Assembly: GCA_003343905.1 (NCBI GenBank)
Contig: QAKI01000007.1
Coordinates: forward strand, 27,357 to 91,356
DNA from: Subdoligranulum variabile
GTDB taxonomy: Bacteria; Bacillota; Clostridia; Oscillospirales; Ruminococcaceae
Length of the DNA stretch: 64,000 nt
Direction of reading: 5' to 3'
Shown here: positions 33,340-42,462 of the stretch, piece after piece
Layout: the number at the start of each line of letters is the position of its first letter
Position numbering within the stretch: position 1 is the stretch's first letter
Notes under the pieces: model-generated
What the model was told of the DNA's origin: nothing
The model's database searches: none
What the model saw: the letters and a program-made list of their open reading frames with translations, nothing else
Made by a program: the position numbers and the translations under genes

Positions 33340-36048
33340 ATGAGCGATGAGCGACACAACGACTATTACGGCGCGCAGGAGCCGGTCAAAGGCCACCTGA
33401 AGATCTTTTTCGGCTATGCGGCGGGCGTGGGCAAGACCTACGCCATGCTGGAAGCCGCGCACCGCGCCAAGGACCACGGGGTGGACGTGGTGGTGGGGTA
33501 TGTGGAACGCCACATCCGCCCCGACACCCTGGCCCTGCTGGACGGGCTGGAACAACTGCCCAACCGGGTGGTGCCCTACCGCGGCATCGAACTGAAGGAA
33601 TTTGACCTGGACGCCGCGCTGCGCCGCCATCCCCAACTGATCCTGGTGGATGAGCTGGCCCACAGCAACGCCGAGGGTTCCCGCCACCGCAAGCGTTACC
33701 AGGACGTGCAGGAACTGCTGCACGCGGGTATCGACGTGTACACCACCGTCAACGTGCAGCACCTGGAATCCCTCAACGATCTGGTGGCGTCCATCACCCA
33801 TGTGACCGTCAGCGAGCGCCTGCCGGACTCGGTCTTTGACTCTGCCGACCAGGTCGAACTGGTGGACATCGAGCCGGACGACCTGATCCAGCGCCTGCAG
33901 GCGGGCAAAGTCTACCGCGCGCAGCAGGCCACCCGTGCGCTGGACAACTTCTTCACCATCGACAATCTGGCGGCGCTGCGGGAGATCGCCATGCGCCGCA
34001 CGGCCGACCGCCTGAGCCGCCGCTCCCAGAAAGCCGGCAGCGAGACCGCGTCCCGCGCGGGCGAACACATTCTGGTCTGCCTGTCCAGTTCGCCCTCCAA
34101 CGCGCGGGTCATCCGCGCGGCGGCGCGTATGTCGGAAGCCTTCCACAGCAGCTTCACGGCGCTGTTTGTTGAAACCGCGGGCACCCATGAACTCAAGGGC
34201 GACAGCCTCAAGCGCCTGCGCGAGAACCTGCGCCTGGCCGAACAGCTCGGCGCCCAGATCGCCACGGTCTACGGCGACGACCCCGCCGTGCAGATCGCCG
34301 AATACGCCAAGGTCAGCGGCATCACCAAGATCGTGCTGGGTCGCACCAACCGCAAGGCCAGCCGCTTTTTGCGCAGCAAGGCGCTGGTGGACCAGCTCAC
34401 GCGGCTGGTGGGCGATATCGACATCTATGTGATCCCCGACTCCCAGCACGACTACAAAAAGCGGCTGCTCCAGATCCGTATGCCGCAGTACCAGTTCAAC
34501 GCCAAGGACCTGGGCAAGATGCTGCTGACGATGCTGGTCTCCACCTGCATCGGCTTCCTGCTCTATGCGCTGGGCATGCGGGAAGCGAACATCATCATCG
34601 TCTACCTGCTGGGCGTGCTGGTCACCGCCGTGTGGACGCAGGGCTACCTGTGCGGTACGCTGGCTTCGCTGTTCAGCGTGCTGCTGTTCAACTTCTTCTT
34701 CACGGCGCCCCACCTTTCGCTCAAAGTGGCCGACCCCAACTACCCGGTCACCTTCCTCATCATGCTGGTGGCCAGCATGCTTTCCTGCTCGCTGGCAAGC
34801 CGCGCCAAGCGGCAGGCCCGGCAGGCCGCCCAGCGCGCCTATTATATGGAACTGCTGATGAGCAGCAACCAGAAACTGCAGCGCGCCCAGAATGAGGAGG
34901 AGATTCTGCGCGTGGCGGCCGAACAGCTCCGCGCGCTGCTGGACCGCCCCATCCTCTACGCCATGGTCGAGAAGGACCGCGAGCCGGTGTTCCAGGTCAC
35001 GCCCAAGGCCGACGCCCCGCGCCTGCTGGGCGCCATGACGCCGGAGGAAAAAGGCGTGGCGGACTGGGTCGTCAAGAACAACAAACAGGCCGGCGCCACC
35101 ACCGATACGCTGTCCAAGGCGCAGAACCTCTACCTTTCGGTGCGCGGCAACCAGGAAGTCCTGGGCGTCATCGGCATCCCCGCCCGCTTTTACCCGGATA
35201 TGGACGTGTTTGAAAAGAACCTGACCATCGCCATCCTCAACGAATGCGGCATGACGATGGAACGCCGCCGCCTGCGTATGGAAAAACAGAAGGTCGAGAT
35301 GGAGACCCAGCGCGAGCGCCTGCGCTCCAACCTGCTGCGGGCCATCTCCCACGATCTGCGCACGCCGCTGACCAGCATCAGCGGCAACGCGGGCATCCTG
35401 ATGGAAAAGAGCATCACGCTGGACGACGCCAAAAAGCAGGAACTCTACACGGCCATCTACGACGACTCCATGTGGCTGGTGGACCTGACCGAGAACCTGC
35501 TCTCCATCACCCGGATCGAGAACGGCACCATGCACCTGAGCCTGAACGCCGAACTCATGGAGGAAGTGTTCCAGGAAGCCCTGGCCCATGTGGACCGCAA
35601 GGCTTCGGAACACAGCATCACCACCGACATCCCGGACAGCCTGCTTATGGCCAAGATCGACGTGCGCCTGATCGTGCAGGTCATCGTCAACCTTGTCAAC
35701 AACGCCATCAAGTACACCCCGGCGGGCTCCCACATCCGGCTTTCCGCCTGCAAGGAGGGCAAGATGGTCAGCGTCCGCGTGGCGGACGACGGCCCCGGCG
35801 TCAGCGACGAAGCCAAGCAGCATCTGTTCGATATGTTCTATACCGCGGGCAGCAACAGCCCGGACAGCCGCCGCGGCCTGGGCCTGGGCCTGAGCCTGTG
35901 CAAATCCATCGTGGAAGCGCACGGCGGCCAGATCTCGGTGCATGACAACGAACCCCACGGTTCGGTGTTCGTCTTGTTAGCTTTAGCGCAAAGACAACCC
36001 CCGGCTCTGCCGGGGAGTGTAAAAAAATTATATAGTGAAAAAACCTAG
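33340..36048 (+). CDS. kdpD: Osmosensing sensor kinase KdpD, C-terminus replaced by an IS insertion
   Basis: KdpD controls the high-affinity Kdp potassium pump through KdpE. Order of parts in 902 residues: KdpD N-terminal domain with Walker A (GYAAGVGKT, residue 27), UspA-like domain (about 245-370), four membrane helices (about 400-500), GAF-like domain, HisKA with ISHDLRTPLTSISGN and HATPase with DDGPGVSDEAKQ and GLGLGLSLCKSIVEAHGG. An IS200 element enters after residue 879 (VFVL). The native last 13 residues are replaced by 23 encoded by the IS. Catalytic motifs lie upstream of the insertion, so activity may persist. Confidence 0.9.
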   Translation: MSDERHNDYYGAQEPVKGHLKIFFGYAAGVGKTYAMLEAAHRAKDHGVDVVVGYVERHIRPDTLALLDGLEQLPNRVVPYRGIELKEFDLDAALRRHPQLILVDELAHSNAEGSRHRKRYQDVQELLHAGIDVYTTVNVQHLESLNDLVASITHVTVSERLPDSVFDSADQVELVDIEPDDLIQRLQAGKVYRAQQATRALDNFFTIDNLAALREIAMRRTADRLSRRSQKAGSETASRAGEHILVCLSSSPSNARVIRAAARMSEAFHSSFTALFVETAGTHELKGDSLKRLRENLRLAEQLGAQIATVYGDDPAVQIAEYAKVSGITKIVLGRTNRKASRFLRSKALVDQLTRLVGDIDIYVIPDSQHDYKKRLLQIRMPQYQFNAKDLGKMLLTMLVSTCIGFLLYALGMREANIIIVYLLGVLVTAVWTQGYLCGTLASLFSVLLFNFFFTAPHLSLKVADPNYPVTFLIMLVASMLSCSLASRAKRQARQAAQRAYYMELLMSSNQKLQRAQNEEEILRVAAEQLRALLDRPILYAMVEKDREPVFQVTPKADAPRLLGAMTPEEKGVADWVVKNNKQAGATTDTLSKAQNLYLSVRGNQEVLGVIGIPARFYPDMDVFEKNLTIAILNECGMTMERRRLRMEKQKVEMETQRERLRSNLLRAISHDLRTPLTSISGNAGILMEKSITLDDAKKQELYTAIYDDSMWLVDLTENLLSITRIENGTMHLSLNAELMEEVFQEALAHVDRKASEHSITTDIPDSLLMAKIDVRLIVQVIVNLVNNAIKYTPAGSHIRLSACKEGKMVSVRVADDGPGVSDEAKQHLFDMFYTAGSNSPDSRRGLGLGLSLCKSIVEAHGGQISVHDNEPHGSVFVLLALAQRQPPALPGSVKKLYSEKT

Positions 36049-36727
36049 AGAAAAAACCTCCTGGTATAATAGAATTGCGGTCGGCCAACTGCAATAAAAA
36101 TACCAGGAGGTTCCAAAAGATGGAAAAAGACATAGCAAGTTTACAACACACAACATGGAGATGCCAATATCATATAGTGTTTGCCCCTAAGTACCGCAGA
36201 ATGGTGGTATATGGGAAAATCAAAAAAGATATAGGACAGATCCTCAGAAAATTGTGTGAGCAAAAGGGAGTAGAGATCATACAAGCAGAAGCGTGCCCGG
36301 ATCACATTCATATGCTGGTCAGTATTCCACCCCAATATAGTGTATCACAGATCATGGGATATCTCAAAGGGAAAAGCAGCTTAATGATATTTGACCGGCA
36401 TGCAAATTTGAAGTACAAGTATGGGGATAGACATTTTTGGGCACGAGGATACTATGTAGACACGGTCGGAAGAAATAAAAAGCAGATACAAGAGTACATC
36501 AAGCAGCAGTTGGCAGAAGATCAAATAGCAGACCAAATGAGCATGAAGGAGTTCGTAGACCCGTTTACGGGTAGCAAGAATACCAAGGCATAAAAACAGC
36601 CCCTTAAGGGGCCGCCATGAGTCAGCAATGCAGTTGGCCGACCCATTCGTGGCCCCTTGAGGGGCGTTGTCCGTATTATGCCCTTCTAGGGCTAACCCAA
36701 GCCCCCGGCTTTGCCGGGGGTTCTGAC
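35978..36727 (+). mobile_element. IS200-type insertion element, copy 3, inside the end of kdpD
   Basis: The left end TAGCTTTAGCGCAAAGAC follows CTTGT of kdpD; the right end is ...GGTTCTGAC at 36727. Hairpins CCCCCGGCTCTGCCGGGG (left) and CCCCCGGCTTTGCCGGGGG (right) are subterminal. Removing it restores a continuous kdpD frame that ends 8 bases inside kdpE. The leader stem 36055-36067 with 36100-36112 covers the GGAGG site of tnpA. Confidence 0.88.
36120..36593 (+). CDS. tnpA: IS200/IS605-family transposase TnpA, copy 3
   Basis: A 157-residue Y1 transposase with WRCQYHIVFAPKYRRM near the start, HUH motif CPDHIHMLVSIPP and tyrosine helix IQEYIKQQLAED. The start ATG 36120 is ten bases after GGAGG. 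It is closer to copy 1 than to copy 2 by eye. The frame is intact. A likely -10 (TATAAT, 36065-36070) lies in the leader hairpin, so self-made transcripts would start at about 36077, next to the segment (36079-36093) that is complementary to 36629-36643. Confidence 0.94.
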   Translation: MEKDIASLQHTTWRCQYHIVFAPKYRRMVVYGKIKKDIGQILRKLCEQKGVEIIQAEACPDHIHMLVSIPPQYSVSQIMGYLKGKSSLMIFDRHANLKYKYGDRHFWARGYYVDTVGRNKKQIQEYIKQQLAEDQIADQMSMKEFVDPFTGSKNTKA

Positions 36728-36760
36728 TTACCCTGCCCCTGGAGGAGGTACCCATAGACC

Positions 36761-37456
36761 ATGTATAAAGCCAAGATCCTGGTGGTGGAGGACGACCCCG
36801 CCATCACCAACCTGATGCGCACCACGCTGGACACCCAGAACTACCAGTACCACACGGCCAAAAACGGCGCGGGCGCGCTGCTGGACGCCGTCTCCTACAA
36901 CCCGGACGTCATCATCCTGGACCTGGGCCTGCCCGATATGGACGGCGTCGAGATCATCCGCAAGGTGCGCGGCTGGAGCAACGCCCCCATTATCGTGGTC
37001 AGCGCCCGCAGCGAGGACCAGGACAAGGTGGACGCGCTGGACGCCGGCGCCGACGACTACCTGACCAAGCCTTTCAGCATCGACGAACTGCTGGCGCGGC
37101 TGCGCGCGGCGCTGCGCCGCAGCCATACGGCGGACCCCGCCGCCGCCCAGAGCAACGTCTACCGCAACGGCGACCTGCGCATCGACTACGCCGCCGGCTG
37201 CGCCTACATGGGCGATACCGAACTGCACCTGACCCCCATCGAGTACAAGCTGCTCTGCGTGCTGGCCAAGAACACCGGCAAGGTGCTCACCCACAACTAT
37301 ATATTAAAGGAAGTGTGGGGCAGCTCGATGGCGGCCGATATCCCTTCCCTGCGGGTCTTTATGGCGACCTTGCGCAAAAAGCTGGAGCGCGACCCCGCCG
37401 CGCCGCGCTACATCCAGACCCACATCGGCGTGGGCTACCGGATGATCCGGCAGTAA
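36761..37456 (+). CDS. kdpE: Response regulator KdpE
   Basis: A 231-residue OmpR-type regulator. The receiver domain has the acidic pair (VVEDDPA), phosphorylation site D53 in VIILDLGLPDMDG, and lysine K104 in DYLTKPF. The C-terminal winged helix includes LTPIEYKLLCVLAKNTGKVL and LRVFMATLRKKLERD. GGAGGAGG precedes ATG 36761. Before the IS insertion kdpD would have ended 8 bases inside this gene, so kdpE has lost translational coupling but keeps its own ribosome site. Confidence 0.95.
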   Translation: MYKAKILVVEDDPAITNLMRTTLDTQNYQYHTAKNGAGALLDAVSYNPDVIILDLGLPDMDGVEIIRKVRGWSNAPIIVVSARSEDQDKVDALDAGADDYLTKPFSIDELLARLRAALRRSHTADPAAAQSNVYRNGDLRIDYAAGCAYMGDTELHLTPIEYKLLCVLAKNTGKVLTHNYILKEVWGSSMAADIPSLRVFMATLRKKLERDPAAPRYIQTHIGVGYRMIRQ

Positions 37457-37498
37457 ACGTACCATTCTCTTCCATCTTTTTCCCATTTTCCCAAAAAG

Positions 37499-37539
37499 CG
37501 CAGCCCGCTGTCCGCCGCAGCGGCGGACGGCGGGCTGCG
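37499..37539 (+). terminator. Hairpin after kdpE
   Basis: A very stable stem (CGCAGCCCGC...GCGGGCTGCG with inner TCCGCCG/CGGCGGA) lies 43 bases after the kdpE stop; it lacks a good T tail, so it may only attenuate. Confidence 0.55.
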
Positions 37540-37550
37540 TGCATCTTTAT

Positions 37551-37609
37551 GCGATCTTAATGTCTCGCGGCAAACATTAAGGGCACTTTCACGAAAATGT
37601 TGCTACAAT
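37551..37609 (+). promoter_or_regulatory. kdpFABC promoter and candidate KdpE box
   Basis: GCGATCTTAATG matches the sequence before kdpD. CTTAATG (37556-37562) and CATTAAG (37575-37581) form an inverted repeat with a 12-base spacer. TACAAT (37604-37609) with TGC before it is an extended -10, and no good -35 is present, as expected for KdpE activation. Confidence 0.6.
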
Positions 37610-37643
37610 ATTGCAGGACAAAAAAGAGAGGAGGCGGTCGGAC

Positions 37644-37742
37644 ATGATGGACGTCATCATGATCGCGGTTCTGGCCGGCAGTATCGGCCTGGTATGTCTG
37701 TTGATCGGCTGGTGCCAGAAGGAGCTGGACCGGAACGAGTAA
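37644..37742 (+). CDS. Small single-helix membrane protein of the kdp operon, 32 residues
   Basis: The ORF begins MMDVIMIAVLAGSIGLVCLL and ends with a charged tail (QKELDRNE); the middle forms one membrane helix. GAGAGGAGG precedes it, and AAGGAGG for kdpF overlaps its stop. Its size and place just before kdpF suggest an extra small subunit or regulator of the Kdp pump. Function is not established. Confidence 0.65.
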   Translation: MMDVIMIAVLAGSIGLVCLLIGWCQKELDRNE

Positions 37743-37754
37743 GGAGGAAACAAG

Positions 37755-37832
37755 ATGATCATTCTTGGCATTATCGTTGTACTATTGGGTGGGTATCTGG
37801 TGTATGCGCTGCTCCACCCGGATAAATTTTAA
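37755..37832 (+). CDS. kdpF: KdpF, small stabilising subunit of the Kdp potassium ATPase
   Basis: The 25-residue peptide MIILGIIVVLLGGYLVYALL followed by HPDKF is typical of KdpF: one hydrophobic helix and the YALLxPxxF end. AAGGAGG lies seven bases before ATG. KdpF binds KdpA and stabilises the complex in the membrane. It lies 21 bases ahead of kdpA. Confidence 0.92.
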   Translation: MIILGIIVVLLGGYLVYALLHPDKF

Positions 37833-37853
37833 GGCAGGCAGGAGGAAACCTAT

Positions 37854-39605
<1,752 letters not shown>

Positions 39606-39620
39606 AGGAGGAAGAGTTCT

Positions 39621-41678
39621 ATGAGCAAAAAGAACCAGAAGCTGGTCACGCCGGAGATCTTTCGCCAGGCGGTCATCGGCTCCTTTACCAAACTGAACCC
39701 GCGGTACATGATGAAGAACCCGGTCATGTTCGTGGTGGAGATCGGTTTCCTCATCACGCTGATCCTGACGATCTTCCCCGGCCTGTTTGGGGACGAAAGC
39801 GCGGGTATGAACCTGCGGCTGTATAACGGCATCGTCTGCGTGGTGCTGTTCGTGACTGTGCTGTTCGCGAACTTTGCCGAGTCCGTGGCCGAAGGCCGCG
39901 GCAAGGCGCAGGCGGCGAGCCTGAAAAAGACCCAGAAAGACACCCAGGCGCGGCTTCTGCTGGCCGACGGCAGCGAGAAGAGCGTGCTGTCCAGCCAGTT
40001 GAAGAAGGGCGACGTGGTGCTGGTGAAGGCGGGCGAGATCATCCCGGGCGACGGCGAAGTCATCGAGGGCATCGCGTCGGTGGACGAGAGCGCCATCACC
40101 GGTGAGTCCGCGCCCGTGGTGCGTGAGTCCGGCGGCGACTTCTGCTCTGTGACCGGCGGCACGACGATCGTGTCCGACTGGCTGAAGATCCGCATCACCT
40201 CGGACCCCGGCCACAGCTTTCTGGACCGCATGATCGCGCTGGTCGAAGGCGCGTCCCGCAAAAAGACCCCGAACGAGATCGCGCTGAATACGCTGCTGGT
40301 CTCGCTGACGATCATCTTCCTGATCGTGATCGTAACGCTGTACCCCATCGGCCTGTACTCCGGCGTACAGCTGCAGATCTCGACGCTGATCGCGCTGATG
40401 GTCTGCCTGATCCCGACGACGATCGGCGGCCTGCTGTCCGCCATCGGCATCGCGGGCATGGACCGTGTTACCCGCTTCAACGTCATCGCCATGTCCGGCA
40501 AAGCTGTGGAAGCCTGCGGCGACGTGGATACGATGATCCTGGACAAGACGGGCACCATCACCTTCGGCAACCGCCTGGCGGCGGACTTCTTCCCGGTGGG
40601 CGGCGCGCAGCGCAGCGAACTGATCCGCTGTGCGGCGCTGACCAGCCTGCGTGACGACACGCCGGAAGGCAAGAGCACGCTGGAACTGGCGCGCCACCTG
40701 GGCGACAACAGCCAGGACGTGGCGGGCGCGAACTACATCGAGTTCACGGCCCAGACCCGTATGAGCGGCGTGGACCTGCCGGACGGCACCCGCGTGCGCA
40801 AGGGCGCGGCGGAAGCCATCGAGCAGTATGTGCGCCAGCACGGCGGCACGATCCCCGCGGACCTGCATGAGCAGGTGGATAAGATCTCCAGCCTGGGCGG
40901 CACCCCGCTGACTGTGTGCGAGAACAACCGCATCCTGGGCGTCATCTACCTGAAAGATACCGTAAAGCCGGGCATGGTGGAGCGTTTTGAGCGCCTGCGT
41001 GCCATCGGCATCAAGACGATCATGTGCACCGGCGACAACCCGCTGACCGCGGCGACGATCGCCAAGGAAGCCGGCGTGGACGGCTTCATCGCGGAATGCA
41101 AGCCGGAGGACAAGATCAGCGTCATCAAGAAGGAACAGGCCGAAGGCAAGATCGTCGCCATGACGGGCGACGGCACCAACGACGCGCCGGCGCTGGCGCA
41201 GGCGAACGTGGGCCTTGCGATGAACAGCGGCACCACGGCTGCGAAGGAAGCGGCGAACATGGTAGACCTGGATTCCGACCCGACGAAGATCCTGGAAGTG
41301 GTCGAGATCGGCAAGCAGCTTCTGATCACCCGCGGCAGCCTGACGACCTTCTCCATCGCCAACGACATTGCGAAGTATTTCGCGATCATCCCCGCCATGT
41401 TCATGATGGCGATCCCCCAGCTGGGCGTCCTGAACATCATGAATCTGGCCACGCCCTACAGCGCGATCCTGTCGGCGCTGATCTTCAACGCCATCATCAT
41501 CCCGTGCCTGATCCCGCTGGCCATGAAGGGCGTCAAGTACCGCCCGATGTCTTCCGGCAAGATGCTGGCGCGCAATATGCTGATCTACGGTCTGGGCGGC
41601 ATCGTGACCCCGTTCGTGGGCATCAAGCTCATCGATATGCTGATCGTTGCGCCGCTGCTTTCGCTGATCGTGTTCTGA
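39621..41678 (+). CDS. kdpB: KdpB, P-type ATPase subunit of the Kdp pump
   Basis: A 685-residue P-type ATPase. The phosphorylated aspartate is in MILDKTGTITFGNR (about residue 311). TGES is present in the actuator domain (SAITGESAPVV), the nucleotide-binding domain has KGAAEA, and the hinge is TGDGTNDAPAL. Seven or so membrane helices surround these parts. ATP hydrolysis here drives K+ uptake through KdpA. It starts 15 bases after kdpA with AAGGAGG ahead. Confidence 0.97.
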   Translation: MSKKNQKLVTPEIFRQAVIGSFTKLNPRYMMKNPVMFVVEIGFLITLILTIFPGLFGDESAGMNLRLYNGIVCVVLFVTVLFANFAESVAEGRGKAQAASLKKTQKDTQARLLLADGSEKSVLSSQLKKGDVVLVKAGEIIPGDGEVIEGIASVDESAITGESAPVVRESGGDFCSVTGGTTIVSDWLKIRITSDPGHSFLDRMIALVEGASRKKTPNEIALNTLLVSLTIIFLIVIVTLYPIGLYSGVQLQISTLIALMVCLIPTTIGGLLSAIGIAGMDRVTRFNVIAMSGKAVEACGDVDTMILDKTGTITFGNRLAADFFPVGGAQRSELIRCAALTSLRDDTPEGKSTLELARHLGDNSQDVAGANYIEFTAQTRMSGVDLPDGTRVRKGAAEAIEQYVRQHGGTIPADLHEQVDKISSLGGTPLTVCENNRILGVIYLKDTVKPGMVERFERLRAIGIKTIMCTGDNPLTAATIAKEAGVDGFIAECKPEDKISVIKKEQAEGKIVAMTGDGTNDAPALAQANVGLAMNSGTTAAKEAANMVDLDSDPTKILEVVEIGKQLLITRGSLTTFSIANDIAKYFAIIPAMFMMAIPQLGVLNIMNLATPYSAILSALIFNAIIIPCLIPLAMKGVKYRPMSSGKMLARNMLIYGLGGIVTPFVGIKLIDMLIVAPLLSLIVF

Positions 41679-41696
41679 GAAAGGATGCAATGAACG

Positions 41697-42350
41697 ATGA
41701 AAGATTCTGTCAAGAGTTTTCTGCATAACGCCCGTCAGGCCGTTCTGGTAACGGTGGTGCTGATGGTGATCTGCGGCTTCCTGTTCCCGTGCGTACTGAC
41801 GGGTCTGGCAGGCGTGATCTTCCCGCACCAGGCGGGCGGCAGCCTGATCGAAGTGGACGGAAAAGTCGTGGGCGCCGAGAACGTGGGCCAGGAATTCACC
41901 GAGGATTACTACCTGTGGAGCCGTCCCTCCGCGTACCACTACAACGTGTATGTGGAAGATGCGGAAGGCAACCAGACCTACCGTGACGGCAGCGAGTATC
42001 CGGGCCTGTCCTCCGGTTCCAACAACTATGCGCCGAGCAACCCGGCGCTGACCGAGCGCGTGGAGGCGGACCTGGAGAACTTCCTGGCGAAGAACCCCGA
42101 CGTGAAGCGCGAGGACATCCCCACCGACCTGCTGACGGCTTCCGGCTCCGGCCTGGACCCGCACATCAGCCCGGCTTCCGCCGAGGTGCAGGTGCCCCGC
42201 ATTGCGAAGGCTTCCGGCCTGAGCGAGGACACCGTGCGTGAACTGATCGCGGAGAACACCCAGGGCAAGGTCCTCGGCATCTTTGGCGAGGAGACCGTCA
42301 ACGTCCTGGAGACCAACCTGGCCATCGCCCAGGAGATGGGCCTGCTGTAA
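41697..42350 (+). CDS. kdpC: KdpC, chaperone-like subunit of the Kdp pump
   Basis: A 217-residue protein with one N-terminal membrane helix (AVLVTVVLMVICGFLFPCVL) and an extracytoplasmic domain. Family sequences visible are WSRPSAYHYN, SGSNNYAPSNPAL, PTDLLTASGSGLDPHISPAS and VPRIAKASGL. It stabilises the KdpAB complex. The last gene of the operon, followed by a strong terminator. The start ATG 41697 follows AAAGGATG. Confidence 0.96.
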   Translation: MKDSVKSFLHNARQAVLVTVVLMVICGFLFPCVLTGLAGVIFPHQAGGSLIEVDGKVVGAENVGQEFTEDYYLWSRPSAYHYNVYVEDAEGNQTYRDGSEYPGLSSGSNNYAPSNPALTERVEADLENFLAKNPDVKREDIPTDLLTASGSGLDPHISPASAEVQVPRIAKASGLSEDTVRELIAENTQGKVLGIFGEETVNVLETNLAIAQEMGLL

Positions 42351-42398
42351 GCGGCACGGCGCACTCGCGCCCTGCTCCCGCAGCCACTATAGCAAAGT

Positions 42399-42440
42399 AA
42401 GCAGCCGTGCGGCGCAGATTGCGCCGCACGGCTGCTTTTT
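42399..42440 (+). terminator. Terminator of kdpFABC
   Basis: AAGCAGCCGTGCGGCGC and GCGCCGCACGGCTGCTT form a 17-bp stem with an AGATT loop, followed by TTT. It lies between the converging kdpC and helicase genes and may serve both. Confidence 0.93.
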
Positions 42441-42462
42441 GCGTTTATAGCAAGCGTAAGGA

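Noticed and set aside
33076..35958. 960-codon antisense frame opposite kdpD
   Set aside because: The same GC-driven effect; kdpD motifs fix the coding strand.
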